Origin: JAJPKK01 sp963800215
Lineage (GTDB): Bacteria > Pseudomonadota > Alphaproteobacteria > Rhizobiales > Xanthobacteraceae
Assembly (NCBI GenBank): GCA_963800215.1
Contig: CAWCZY010000018.1
Location: 310,001 to 374,000 of the forward strand
Direction of reading: 5' to 3'
DNA: 64,000 nucleotides
How positions within the stretch are numbered: position 1 is the first letter of the stretch; every line of letters begins with the position of its first letter. The position numbers were made by a program, and so were the translations under genes. Below, in pieces: positions 9,471-20,306 of this stretch. A model generated the notes under the pieces. It saw only the letters and a list, made by a program, of their open reading frames with translations, was not told the origin of the DNA and ran no database searches.

Positions 9471-9828
9471 ATGCAACGCAAGCCGCCCGATCGCACCGCC
9501 AGCCCCCTCGACCTGATCGATACCGAGATCATTCAGGAACAGGCCTCCGCCCTCGGGCGCCTCGGCCGCGCGCTGGAGGCCGCGCTGCAGGCGCTGCGCG
9601 ACTTCGACGCCCCGCTCGCCGCTGCCTCCGTCGGACCCCGACAGGACGCTCCGCGCCGCGCTGGTGGCGGAAGCCGGCTACGCCTTGTGGCTGTTCGTGG
9701 TCCAGCGCGAGGCCTGTGGCCTGCGCGACAGCCGCGCCGTCATGCGGGACTACGCGGTGCCGCCCGAGGTGCAGGTCCGCATGGGTCTGCTGCCGCCGGA
9801 ACCGCCCGGCAAGCGGCGGCGTAGATAG
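9471..9828 (+). CDS. DUF6665-like conserved protein, one frameshift
   Basis: About 118 residues when one frame change near 9625 is allowed. The first part reads LDLIDTEIIQEQASALGRLGRALEAAL (amphipathic helix). The second, in the shifted frame, reads RTLRAALVAEAGYALWLFVVQREACGLRD, then VMRDYAVPPEVQVRMG, and ends with a basic KRRRR before TAG at 9826. The second half is the conserved core that I associate with DUF6665; that family name is from memory. Cytosolic, function unknown. It is convergent with maeB. Confidence 0.6.
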
Positions 9829-9858
9829 TACGATGACGCTTGCGCCACCTCTCGGCTC

Positions 9859-9893
9859 ACCTCTCCCCGCAAGCGGGCGAGGGAGCAGAGGCA
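9859..9893. terminator. Hairpin between convergent genes
   Basis: CTCTCCCCGC-AAG-CGGGCGAGGG forms a GC-rich stem-loop in the 72-bp gap between the convergent DUF6665-like gene and maeB. It belongs to the same palindromic family as the repeat at 8482. It could serve as a bidirectional terminator, though there is no T tract on either side. Confidence 0.4.
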
Positions 9894-9900
9894 CCGTCCC

Positions 9901-12198
<2,298 letters not shown>

Positions 12199-12297
12199 GC
12201 CGATTCCTCCGTGGTTGGGCACCACCTTAGCCGCACCATGTGACCGCCGGAAACCGGAAATGCGCAGAGGCAGGGACTTCACGCTCGCGTAGTGCCG

Positions 12298-12376
12298 GTA
12301 GCCCGCATGAGCGCAGCGACATGCGGGATTGACCGGACAGGCGCACCCCGGATGCCGCTTCGCTCATCCAGGTTGC
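12298..12376. repeat. Inverted repeat GTAGCCCGCATGAGCGCAGCG ... CGCTTCGCTCATCCAGGTTGC
   Basis: Imperfect inverted arms of about 20 bp around a short centre, related to the half-copy at 4260. It is a dispersed palindromic repeat. It lies in the 354-bp gap between the divergent maeB and Yip1-like genes, which must also hold both promoters; I could not assign -35/-10 boxes with confidence. Confidence 0.5.
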
Positions 12377-12552
12377 TTGCCGCGCGTCGAACCCTGCACG
12401 ACGCCTCATCCCGTCGTGCCGGACGATTTGGGTCCGGCCCCGGACGGGCGTCCAACTTCCGCGCGCTGCAGCGGAATGCTATCGTTCACCTCGGTCGCCG
12501 GGTATCGGCGAGTGGCCCGAGCCGTTCGCGACCGCACCAGGGGGAGCACATC

Positions 12553-13125
12553 ATGGACATAGTCGAACGCGTCAAAGCGATCCTGCTGACGCCGAAGAGT
12601 GAATGGCTCGCGATCGAAGGCGAGTCCGGCGACCCCGCCTATCTGTTCCCCAACTACGTGGCAATTCTCGCCGCCATACCTGCGGTGTGCGGCTTCATCG
12701 GAACGTCGATCATCGGAATAGGCTTGCCGGGGGGCGCGACCTTTCGCGTCGGGATCGTGTCCGGCATCGCCTCCGCCATCGTCAGCTATCTGCTGGCGTT
12801 TGTCATGGTCTACGTCGTCGGGCTCATCATCGATGCGCTGGCGCCGACCTTCAATGGGCAGAAGAATCAGCCCAATGCATTGAAGCTCGCGGTCTACTCG
12901 ATGACGCCGGCTTGGCTCGCGGGAATTTTCTCGCTCGTCCCCGGGCTCCGGACCCTCGGCATCCTCGGCCTCTACGGTTTGTACCTGCTATGGGTCGGGT
13001 TGCCGCTGTTGATGAAGGCCCCGGAGGAAAAGTCGATCGGCTACGCCGCCGCGGTCGTGCTCTGCGCGATCGTCATCTCGATCTTGATCGGCGTGATCGT
13101 CGGCATATTCACTCACATCTTCTGA
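12553..13125 (+). CDS. Yip1-family integral membrane protein
   Basis: 190 residues. The N-terminus MDIVERVKAILLTPKSEWLAIEGE is the amphipathic lead typical of bacterial Yip1-domain (DUF1282-like) proteins. Four to five membrane helices follow: YVAILAAIPAVCGFIGTSII, IASAIVSYLLAFVMVYVVGL, YSMTPAWLAGIFSL, GILGLYGLYLLWVGLPLL and AAVVLCAIVISILIGVIV. The ATG follows GGGGGAGC. Function unknown; members sit in the inner membrane. The LssY-like gene and its leader ORF follow on the same strand. Confidence 0.85.
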   Translation: MDIVERVKAILLTPKSEWLAIEGESGDPAYLFPNYVAILAAIPAVCGFIGTSIIGIGLPGGATFRVGIVSGIASAIVSYLLAFVMVYVVGLIIDALAPTFNGQKNQPNALKLAVYSMTPAWLAGIFSLVPGLRTLGILGLYGLYLLWVGLPLLMKAPEEKSIGYAAAVVLCAIVISILIGVIVGIFTHIF

Positions 13126-13184
13126 GGCCGTCCCATCCTCGGCCCGACGCAGTTCGCCCGACGCCGATCCCCGGAGGGAGCCCC

Positions 13185-13259
13185 ATGAGAGAGCCGGACA
13201 GGATGACCGCCGTTCTCGGCATCGGCGCGGCACAGGCCGCCGCCAGGCGCATCGGGTGA
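13185..13259 (+). CDS. 24-residue leader ORF overlapping the LssY-like gene
   Basis: ATG at 13185 with a strong CGGAGGGAG ribosome site six bases upstream. It encodes MREPDRMTAVLGIGAAQAAARR-IG and its TGA overlaps the GTG start of the next gene in GTGA, a classic coupling overlap. The downstream GTG itself lacks a good Shine-Dalgarno, so this ORF probably delivers ribosomes to it. It could also be a genuine small protein, or the N-terminus of the LssY-like protein if a base is missing, though the hydrophobic start of that protein looks natural. Confidence 0.5.
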   Translation: MREPDRMTAVLGIGAAQAAARRIG

Positions 13260-14074
13260 GCGGTATTCAGCTTTACGTTGCCGCCGCGGCGACCGTTCTC
13301 CTCGGCTACGGCGTCGTCGCCTACTCCCTGCTGCCGCTGGCGTGGACCCACCACGAGCACCAGAAGCGGCTCGCGGGCCTGCCGATGCTCACGCGCACGC
13401 ACCAGGGGATTCCCGGCGACCCCATCAATGTCGGGCTGGTCGGATCGCGCGACGATGTCGTGTGCGCCATGCACGCGGCGGGCTGGTACCCCGCCGATCC
13501 CATCACCCTGAAATCGAGCATCGCCATCGTCGGCAGCGTCGTGCTGCGACGGCCTTACCGGGACGCGCCGGTGAGCAACCTGTTCTACCAGGACAAGCGC
13601 GAAGACCTCGCGTTCGAAAAGCCCGCCGGCAAGAGCGCCGACCGCCGCCACCACGTCCGCTACTGGCAGGTTCTCGATCAGGGCGAGGAAGGCCGGCCGG
13701 TGTGGCTCGGCGCCGTGACCTATGACCGCGGCGTGGGCGTGAGCCACTATACCGGGCAGGTCACCCACCACATCGGACCGGATATCGACGCCGAACGCGA
13801 CGCACTGACCGCCGACCTCAAGGCGGCCAAGATCGTCGAAGCGATCTACGAGGTCTCCGGCATCGGCCCCACCATCAACGGCCGCAACGGCGGCCGCGAC
13901 CGCTATTTCACCAACGGCGAAATCAAGGTCTCCCGCCTGGTCGTCGGCTGCAACGCAACCGCCGCGGCCACGGTAGAGCTCGACAACCCGCCGCTGGTGG
14001 CGATGAAGAACATGGCGTGGGGCGCGGTCGCCGACCTGCTGCGGTCGCAGAACGCGGGCTCGATTGACAAGTGA
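13256..14074 (+). CDS. LssY C-terminal domain membrane-anchored protein
   Basis: 272 residues from GTG 13256. An N-terminal membrane anchor (LYVAAAATVLLGYGVVAYSLLPLAW) is followed by PINVGLVGSRDDVVCAMHAAGWYPADPIT, the hallmark start of the LssY_C domain, and later RPYRDAPVSNLFYQ, RHHVRYW and VWLGAVTYDRGVGVSHYTGQVTHHIGPDIDAERD. In Legionella LssY the domain accompanies a PAP2/DedA-like protein; here it stands alone with a single anchor. Cell location: inner membrane with a large extramembrane domain. Activity is not established. Confidence 0.85.
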   Translation: MSGIQLYVAAAATVLLGYGVVAYSLLPLAWTHHEHQKRLAGLPMLTRTHQGIPGDPINVGLVGSRDDVVCAMHAAGWYPADPITLKSSIAIVGSVVLRRPYRDAPVSNLFYQDKREDLAFEKPAGKSADRRHHVRYWQVLDQGEEGRPVWLGAVTYDRGVGVSHYTGQVTHHIGPDIDAERDALTADLKAAKIVEAIYEVSGIGPTINGRNGGRDRYFTNGEIKVSRLVVGCNATAAATVELDNPPLVAMKNMAWGAVADLLRSQNAGSIDK

Positions 14075-14223
14075 GAGGGGGGCCGCAAACGCGGCTTCCC
14101 TCTTCAAGCCCGCGGGCAACGCGTTAAATCAAACGCTGTGTGTCACTTTTATCACAGACGCAATCTATGATAAGTGTTAGCTTAACAAACAACTGTAGAT
14201 AGGTGTGCTCCGAGGGCTGAAAA
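14075..14223. promoter_or_regulatory. AT-rich presumptive promoter of the lipoprotein gene
   Basis: This gap is clearly less GC-rich than its surroundings (for instance 14140-14200, with TTTTATCACAGACG and TTAGCTTAACAAACAACTG). It precedes the lipoprotein ATG and likely contains its promoter. I cannot fix the exact boxes. Confidence 0.35.
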
Positions 14224-15126
14224 ATGAAGGGCGCTGGTGGACGTGGGATATTGCCGATCTTCGCAATCGCATGCGCTCTTTCCGGATGCGGCGCCTTTGT
14301 CCCTGAAATCGAAGAGTTCTGGTCGAGCCCGGGCGACGTTTCGATCAAAGTCAATGCAATAGAAAGTCAGGTCAAGTGTGAACTCAGGGAATCCGTACGC
14401 GCCTTGCTCGCCGAAGACGCGGCCCTGTCGAGACAATATGGTACCCCGCGTCAATTGACTTGGCTGAATGATTGGGCCGCCCAGGTTACGCTGACTTTGA
14501 CAATTCTCGAAACAACCGCATTTAATCCGGGTTTGTCTCTAAATACCCCTTTGAACAACGCGGCTACGACGTACGGTGCGACGACCATAACGGTTCCTCA
14601 ATCCTATTCATTCGGCCTCGGCGGCACGCTTTCGTCCAACGCAACCCGCATAGACACGATAACTTCGATTTACAATCTGAGGGACTTCGCGAACGGCAGC
14701 CCCTCGGACAGAACATGCATTCCAGCGCAACCCGCAAACGCGGATTTATTCATACAGAGCGACCTTAAACTGAAGCAGTGGCTCTACGAGGCAATGCTTC
14801 CTCAATATACGGGTATAGTCAAATATCCAGATAAACCAAATCCGGACGTAAAAAACGTCATTTCCCACGAGGTCAAGTTTGAAATCGTTTCCAGCGGGAA
14901 CGCGACACCGACCTGGAAACTGATTCGCGTCTCCGCAAATACCGGAAGTTCGCCGCTCTTCGGTACCAGCCGGGACCGGACGCAGGACCTGCTCATCACC
15001 CTGGGACCGACCACCCAAAATAAAATGGTGGGCGGGCCTCCAACCTTATCGACGGCTGCGCAAAACTCACACCTGGCATCACAAATCGGTTTGGCGGTGG
15101 CCGCGTCGGTCCGAGCTCCACAATAA
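14224..15126 (+). CDS. Secreted lipoprotein of unknown function
   Basis: 300 residues. A signal peptide ends in the lipobox LSGC (Cys at about residue 22), so the protein should be lipid-anchored. The mature part has an Asn/Thr/Ser-rich beta-looking middle (LSLNTPLNNAATTYGATTITVPQSYSFGLGGTLSSNATR). A more globular half with Lys/Trp patches follows (DLKLKQWLYEAMLPQYTG; SHEVKFEIVSSGN). I recall similar lipoproteins in soil Rhizobiales but no characterised family. Base composition is lower in GC and codon use differs from neighbours, suggesting acquisition. A small cytosolic-looking gene follows 73 bp downstream. Confidence 0.75.
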   Translation: MKGAGGRGILPIFAIACALSGCGAFVPEIEEFWSSPGDVSIKVNAIESQVKCELRESVRALLAEDAALSRQYGTPRQLTWLNDWAAQVTLTLTILETTAFNPGLSLNTPLNNAATTYGATTITVPQSYSFGLGGTLSSNATRIDTITSIYNLRDFANGSPSDRTCIPAQPANADLFIQSDLKLKQWLYEAMLPQYTGIVKYPDKPNPDVKNVISHEVKFEIVSSGNATPTWKLIRVSANTGSSPLFGTSRDRTQDLLITLGPTTQNKMVGGPPTLSTAAQNSHLASQIGLAVAASVRAPQ

Positions 15127-15199
15127 CAAAACGCTTCTCTGACGAGAACGACCCACCGGGCGAAGGCGCGAAAGCAGAGGTAATTCACGGAGAAGGAAA

Positions 15200-15469
15200 A
15201 TGAAGGCGCAGAAGAAGGCAGTGACCGCGGACGAGATCGACGGGATACCGAGAACCGCCGACGAGGCGAAACGCCGCCGCCATAAAAAGGTGAAAGTGGA
15301 TTTCGACGGGTTAAACGCGAGGGAAAAGAAAAAGTGGACCACCATCGCATCGGCTGACGCAGCTCACGGAGACATCGGCCGTATCGGGCCAAACCCCGGA
15401 GGCGGGCAAATCGTGTGCTATTACGATGCTAACACCGGCAACTACGACATCTGCCATATCGTGCCGTAA
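15200..15469 (+). CDS. 89-residue basic protein of unknown function
   Basis: Begins MKAQKKAVTADEIDGIPRTADEAKRRRHKK and ends CYYDANTGNYDICHIVP. A highly charged N-terminal half (Lys/Arg 30 percent) leads to a short Gly-rich hinge and an aromatic/Cys C-terminus. No signal or membrane segment. The ATG has GAGAAGGAAA upstream. It lies in the same orientation 73 bp after the lipoprotein gene and shares its less GC-rich composition, so the two are likely one unit. I do not recognise the family. Confidence 0.6.
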   Translation: MKAQKKAVTADEIDGIPRTADEAKRRRHKKVKVDFDGLNAREKKKWTTIASADAAHGDIGRIGPNPGGGQIVCYYDANTGNYDICHIVP

Positions 15470-15605
15470 CGACGGATCGGCACGCTGATCGCCCGTGACC
15501 GAAGGCTCGCACGCGAGCCGGCTCGAAGCCCCTGAGCATAGGCCAAGCGAACGCAAGCCAGCCGGCATGAGCGCCGTATTCGCCGCGGCCGCAGACGAAA
15601 GCCCC

Positions 15606-17186
15606 CTACCCCGCGACGGTGCTCCAGGTCTTCGCCAGATTCTCCGCGCCGCGCAGCGACAGGGCGAACACCGTGTAGGTCGGGTTCGACGCGCCGGCGG
15701 TGGCGAAGATGCCGGGGCCGGCGACGTAGAGGTTCGGGATCTCGTGGGTCTGGCCGAAGCTGTCGACCACGGAGTTGCCGGCGTTCGTTCCCATGATGGT
15801 GCCGCCCATGAAATGGATGGTCGGCTGGGCGCCGCGGCCCTGCCAGACGTCCTTGGCGTCGGTGGCCTTGGCGATCTTGAGGCCTTCCTCGAAATTGGCG
15901 TTCCACAGCGCGGCGTCATTGTCGTCGTAGTTGTGGACGATGCGGCCGAGCGGCATGCCGAACTCGTCCTTTTCGCTCGCGAGTTCGACCCGGTTCTCGA
16001 TCTTGGGCTGCTCCTCGCCGAACGCGGTGATGCGGGCGAGGTTCTTCACCGCCCGCTTCATGAAGGCGTGCAGGTCGGCGCCGAACAGGTCGGGCCGCGT
16101 ATTGGCGATGCCACCGAGACCGCTCACCTTGCTGGCGAAGCCGGCGACGATGAAGGTCGAACCGAACGCGCCCTGGTGGGCGGTCTTGCCATAGCGCTCG
16201 TAGGACATGTACTGCGCGCCGATAGTGCCCATGGCGGTTTCCACCTCCTCGTCGAACATCGCGTTGGTGCCCGAGGCGAAGTGGGTCATGACGTATTTGC
16301 CGACCAGGCCGCCGGAATTGGCGAGGCCGTTGGCATGCTTGCCGGCCGCGGAGTTGAGCAGCAGGCGCGGATTCTGCCCGCCCCATGCGGCGAGCACCAC
16401 CGCGCTCGCGGGCTGGAACTGCTTTTCGTGCTTCTGGTCGTAATACTCGACCCCCGTCACCTTGTTGCCGGAGGCATCCGTGAGCACGCGCGTCACCGTG
16501 CTCCACGCCCGCACCTCGGCGCCGGCCTTGCGGGCGTCGGAGAGGAACGTGACCAGCGGATTGGCGAGCGCGCCGATCGGGCAGCCGACATGGCACCAGC
16601 CGTCATAGATGCAGGCGGGGCGGCCCTTGAACTCGACCGAGTTCATGCCGACCGGAGCCGGCACCAGGCGGATGCCGTTCGCCTCGAAGCCCTTGAGCCA
16701 CACCTGGCCGTTCTTGAAGGTCTTCATGGGCGGCATCGGATAGGTCTGGCCCTTGGGCCGCCACAGCTCCTCGGCCTTGGCGTCGCCGGACACGCCGACC
16801 TCTTGCGCCACCTTGTCGTAATAGGGCGCCACGTCTTCGTAGGAGATCGGCCAGTCATGGGCGCGGTTGTGTTCGCTCTTGATGCGGAAATCGTTCGGCA
16901 GCAGGCGCGGGAAATTGGCGAAATAGTGCAGCGCCGCGCCGCCGACGCCCCAGCCGCCCTGGGCCCCCATACTGACGGGGTGCTTGCCTTCGAGGAGGAA
17001 GGGCGCGCCCGCCGGCTTGATGCGGCGGCCCCAGATGTCGGACGAGATGAGGTCGGAGGTCTGCCAGTCCGGCCCGTTGTCCAGCACCACGACCTTCTTT
17101 CCGGCCTTGGCCAGCACCGCCGCATAGACCGAGCCGGACGCGCCGGCGCCGACGATGACGACATCGACTTTTTCTTGCGTTGCCAT
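15606..17186 (-). CDS. GMC-family FAD oxidoreductase (gluconate 2-dehydrogenase-like flavoprotein)
   Basis: 526 residues. An N-terminal Rossmann motif VVIVGAGASGSVYAAVLAKAG binds FAD. GGWGVGGAALHYFANFPRL and the Cys motif CHVGCPIGA (about residue 200) are typical of gluconate/2-ketogluconate dehydrogenase large subunits, and the C-terminus NPTYTVFALSLRGAENLAK is the GMC closing motif. It oxidises a sugar or alcohol and passes electrons to a membrane acceptor. The start ATG lies one base after the stop of the subunit-3 gene. No cytochrome c subunit gene is adjacent, which is unusual for the three-part enzyme. Confidence 0.88.
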   Translation of the reverse strand: MATQEKVDVVIVGAGASGSVYAAVLAKAGKKVVVLDNGPDWQTSDLISSDIWGRRIKPAGAPFLLEGKHPVSMGAQGGWGVGGAALHYFANFPRLLPNDFRIKSEHNRAHDWPISYEDVAPYYDKVAQEVGVSGDAKAEELWRPKGQTYPMPPMKTFKNGQVWLKGFEANGIRLVPAPVGMNSVEFKGRPACIYDGWCHVGCPIGALANPLVTFLSDARKAGAEVRAWSTVTRVLTDASGNKVTGVEYYDQKHEKQFQPASAVVLAAWGGQNPRLLLNSAAGKHANGLANSGGLVGKYVMTHFASGTNAMFDEEVETAMGTIGAQYMSYERYGKTAHQGAFGSTFIVAGFASKVSGLGGIANTRPDLFGADLHAFMKRAVKNLARITAFGEEQPKIENRVELASEKDEFGMPLGRIVHNYDDNDAALWNANFEEGLKIAKATDAKDVWQGRGAQPTIHFMGGTIMGTNAGNSVVDSFGQTHEIPNLYVAGPGIFATAGASNPTYTVFALSLRGAENLAKTWSTVAG

Positions 17187-17187
17187 G

Positions 17188-17748
17188 TCACCACCTCTTT
17201 TCCGGCGCGATATGCGGCATGTAGGGAACGCCGAGGAACTCGTAGCCGTCCATGGTGCCGTAGACCACGTCGACCGCGTCGCTGCGCAGGACGAAATACA
17301 CGAAGCCGCCGGCCGGGCCCTGCCAGCCCTCGATCTTGTTCTGCCGCATCAGGTCGACGAAATCGTGCTGGTCGGTGGTGGAGAGCGCGGCGAAGCGGCG
17401 GCCGCTGCGCGCTTCGCTCGCCTTGTCGACGGCGCCGATGGCGGCGCGGTAGAAGTTCACGAAGGGCGGCTTGACGTTGAGCTGGCGCGCCTCGAGCAGC
17501 GCCTCGCCGGGCGTGACCGACACCTGCTGGTCGATGAAATGGGCGATGCCCGCGCTCTGCGCCCCCGGCACCAGGGTCTCGCCCAGCGCCTCGATGGTCT
17601 CGGCCTCATTGGCTTTGAGGAGCCGGAACGGCACGCCCCGCGCCCGCGCTTCTCCCGGCGTCATCAGCACGTTGGCGCCGCCCACCGTGAAGGCGAGCAC
17701 ACCCATTCCCGCGCCTTTGAGAAAAACGCGCCGCTCCATGGCGTCCAT
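17188..17748 (-). CDS. Gluconate 2-dehydrogenase subunit 3 family protein (Tat-exported)
   Basis: 186 residues. The N-terminus MERRVFLKGAGMGVLAFTVGG is a twin-arginine signal, consistent with export of a folded complex. The body (LGETLVPGAQSAGIAHFIDQQV, KPPFVNFYRAAIGAVDKAS, QHDFVDLMRQNKIEGW) matches the gluconate_2-dh3 family. That family's small subunit chaperones or exports the GMC flavoprotein, whose gene follows directly. Confidence 0.88.
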   Translation of the reverse strand: MDAMERRVFLKGAGMGVLAFTVGGANVLMTPGEARARGVPFRLLKANEAETIEALGETLVPGAQSAGIAHFIDQQVSVTPGEALLEARQLNVKPPFVNFYRAAIGAVDKASEARSGRRFAALSTTDQHDFVDLMRQNKIEGWQGPAGGFVYFVLRSDAVDVVYGTMDGYEFLGVPYMPHIAPEKRW

Positions 17749-17949
17749 GGGTCCCTCCGTGATGTGCCCGGTCGCGACGGCGTCACGCCGGTGCGATGGA
17801 TGTCATCGTTGGCGCGAGTGAACGCTAAAGAGGGGGTAGAATCAAGCGGGCGGAGCCGACATGATTTCCGGCGCGCAATATGATAAAATCAGCGACGACT
17901 TCCGCCATCGCAAGCCCAACTCGGTCGCACCGCGGATCCCGGATTTGAG

Positions 17950-18903
17950 ATGAAGTCCGTTGCCACGCTCACGGTTGCGCTCATCCTCGCCGCGATGCTG
18001 CCGCGTGCGGCCGGCGCCCAGGATCGGCTCAAGCTGGCAGTCGGCCAATTCGGCAACTGGGCCACTTCGGTCGCCGAAGTCGGGCAGCGCGGCGGCGTGT
18101 TTCGCCGGCACGGGCTGGAGCTGGAACTGCTCTATACCCAGGGCAGCGGAGAGACCCAGCAGGCGGTGATTTCCGGCGGCGCGGACATCGGCGTCGCGGT
18201 CGGCGTCATGGGCGCGCTCAGCGCCTATGCCAAGGGCGCGCCGGTGCGGATCATCGGCGCCGAGACGACCGGCGCATCGGACCTCTACTGGTACGTCCGG
18301 GCGGATTCGCCGATCCGGACCATCAAGGATTTCACCGGTCATTCGCTCGCCTATTCCACCAGTGGCTCGTCGACCCAGGCCGTGGTCACCGCCATGGTCA
18401 AGCAATACGGCCTCAAGGCGAAGCTCGTCGCCACCGGAAGCCCGGTGGCGACGCTGACCCAGGTGATGTCCGGCCAGATCGATATCGGCTGGGCGGCGCC
18501 GCCCGATGGGCTCGACCAGCTCGACCGCGGCGAGATCAGGCTCATCACCAACGGCAACGCCGCCTCGATCTTCAAGGGCCAGACGGTGCGCGTGCTGGTG
18601 ACGACCGCGCAGACGCTGGCGGGCCGCCGCGACGCCGTCATCCGCTTCATGCGGGCCTACCGCGAGACCGCGCGCTGGCTCTATTCCGACGATACGGCAC
18701 TCAAGGTCTATGCGGATTGGCTGGGCATGAGCCTCGCCAAGGCGCGCCGCACCCGCGACGAGTTCTTCCCCTGGGAAGCGCTCGACCCCGATACCATCGT
18801 CGGGCTCGACGCGCTGATGCTCGATGCGGTCGACCTCAAATTCCTCGCCGCGCCGCTGAGCAAGCCGCAGCTCGACGAGCTGATCGCGCTTCCGCCACCG
18901 TGA
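17950..18903 (+). CDS. ABC-type solute-binding protein (SsuA/NMT1-like)
   Basis: 317 residues. A Sec signal peptide is cleaved near AGA-QD (about residue 24). RGGVFRRHGLELELLYTQGSGETQQAVISGGADIGVAVG is the classic periplasmic NMT1/SsuA-like start, and DLYWYVRADSPIRTIKDFTGHSLAYSTSGSSTQ covers the ligand hinge. It would bind a sulfonate, taurine, pyrimidine or similar ligand in the periplasm. No ATPase or permease gene is adjacent, so it is an orphan receptor here. The gene is divergent from the GMC pair. Confidence 0.85.
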   Translation: MKSVATLTVALILAAMLPRAAGAQDRLKLAVGQFGNWATSVAEVGQRGGVFRRHGLELELLYTQGSGETQQAVISGGADIGVAVGVMGALSAYAKGAPVRIIGAETTGASDLYWYVRADSPIRTIKDFTGHSLAYSTSGSSTQAVVTAMVKQYGLKAKLVATGSPVATLTQVMSGQIDIGWAAPPDGLDQLDRGEIRLITNGNAASIFKGQTVRVLVTTAQTLAGRRDAVIRFMRAYRETARWLYSDDTALKVYADWLGMSLAKARRTRDEFFPWEALDPDTIVGLDALMLDAVDLKFLAAPLSKPQLDELIALPPP

Positions 18904-18944
18904 ACCTGCGACGCGGGTGAGGATTCACCGGCGCCGCCACCGCT

Positions 18945-20033
18945 TCACAGCCCGCCGAGATTGCGGAACTTCTGCACGCGCTTGCCCTGGACTTCGGCGG
19001 TGTAGATGTTGCCCTTGCTGTCGATGCCGATGTTATGGAGGTTGTAGAACTCGCCGAGCTGATGGCCGACGCGGCCGAACGACCCCACCAGCTTGCCGTC
19101 GGCGCGATTGATCACGTGGAATTGGCCGTTGGGATCGTCGACCACGATGAGGTAGGTCTGCGCCGCGTCCGGCCACTTCGCGATCGAGCCGATGGTGCCG
19201 GGCGCACTCTCCTTGAGGACCGAGAATTCGCGCACGAAGGTCCCGTCCTTGCGGAACATCTGCATGCGGTTGTGGCTGCGGTCGCACACCAGCACCAGCC
19301 CGTCATTGGTGAGGGTGATGCAATGCACCGGATTGCCGAACTGCTGCGGTGGCGGCCCGTTCGGGTCCCAAACGACCTTTTCGTCGGTCGGCGGCTTGCC
19401 GTAGGCGCCCCAGTGGCGCTTGTAGGCGCCGGTCGCCGCATCGAACACGATCACGCGATGGTTGGCGTAGCCGTCGGCGACGAAAATCTCGTTGGTCTCG
19501 GGATCGACCACCATGTCGGCGGGGCGGTTGAAGTGCTCGATGTCGTTCGACCCGCCGGGCGTGCCGGGCTTGCCAAGCCGCATCACGAACTTGCCGTCGC
19601 GGGTGAATTTGTAGATGTGCCCGCCGCCCTCGACGTTGTCGCCGACCCAGACGAAATTGTTGTGGTCGACGAAGATGCCGTGCCCGTCATTGCCCCACTT
19701 GTAGCCGGGGCCGTCTCCGCCCCAGCCCTGCACCACCTTGCCGGCCTGGTCGAACTCGATCACCGGGGGCGCCGGCACGCAGCAGATCACGTTGGTCGCG
19801 GTCGAAGCGCGCTTCTCGCGGGCATCGAGCGAGCTCGGGCGCTGGTTGATCCAGATATGGTCCTGGGCATCGACAGTGATGCCGCCGATGGTGCCGATGA
19901 TCCAGTTGCTCGGCAGCGGCTGCGGCCAGGTCGGATCGACCTGGAACTTCGGCACCTCGGTCGCCAGCCCCGGCAGCAGCATGCCCAGCATCGCGGCGCA
20001 TAGCGCAGCACCCAGCCAATGGTTCCGTCGCAT
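18945..20033 (-). CDS. Secreted NHL-repeat beta-propeller protein
   Basis: 362 residues from ATG 20033, with a Sec signal (LGAALCAAMLGMLLPGLA). Repeated propeller blades show the NHL pattern: GGITVDAQDHIWINQRP, GIFVDHNNFVWVGDN, DMVVDPETNEIFVADGYANHRVIVFD, CITLTNDGLVLVCDRSHNRMQMF and IGIDSKGNIYTAEVQGKRVQKF. Such proteins resemble the lyase domain of peptidyl-alpha-hydroxyglycine lyases, but the metal ligands cannot be confirmed. Likely periplasmic. It shares an upstream repeated segment with the next gene (see findings). Confidence 0.85.
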   Translation of the reverse strand: MRRNHWLGAALCAAMLGMLLPGLATEVPKFQVDPTWPQPLPSNWIIGTIGGITVDAQDHIWINQRPSSLDAREKRASTATNVICCVPAPPVIEFDQAGKVVQGWGGDGPGYKWGNDGHGIFVDHNNFVWVGDNVEGGGHIYKFTRDGKFVMRLGKPGTPGGSNDIEHFNRPADMVVDPETNEIFVADGYANHRVIVFDAATGAYKRHWGAYGKPPTDEKVVWDPNGPPPQQFGNPVHCITLTNDGLVLVCDRSHNRMQMFRKDGTFVREFSVLKESAPGTIGSIAKWPDAAQTYLIVVDDPNGQFHVINRADGKLVGSFGRVGHQLGEFYNLHNIGIDSKGNIYTAEVQGKRVQKFRNLGGL

Positions 20034-20056
20034 CGATTTCCTCCCTGGTCCCGCGC

Positions 20057-20138
20057 CGACATCGCCGCGACGGGCGGTCTGATCCGCCGCCCCGCCGAAA
20101 GCGTAGACGCAATCACGGGCTTCCGCAAATGCCGGCGC
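20057..20138. repeat. Upstream repeat copy 1
   Basis: A segment of about 80 bp containing GTCTGATCCGCCGCC and GGCTTCCGCAAATGCCGG. A clearly related copy lies at 20814-20898 in the same orientation. Each copy lies directly upstream of a minus-strand secreted-protein gene (propeller and 147-residue protein). Confidence 0.6.
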
Positions 20139-20306
20139 GCCGTTCAGATCCCAGGCGTCGACGCACATTCCAAACGGACGCCTCGACCAGCCTTTTCACG
20201 GTGCTCTTCGGCGCCTGGACGATTTCGACTTCCCTGGCGGAGGCGCCGGCCGGTGGGACGGTACACGTGCGCCGCCGGCGGCGCGCCCGAGCGAGGATGC
20301 CCGAGC

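Noticed and set aside
15495..17474. 659-codon plus-strand open frame opposite the GMC oxidoreductase
   Set aside because: The minus strand has FAD-binding and GMC motifs; the plus frame has no recognisable features.
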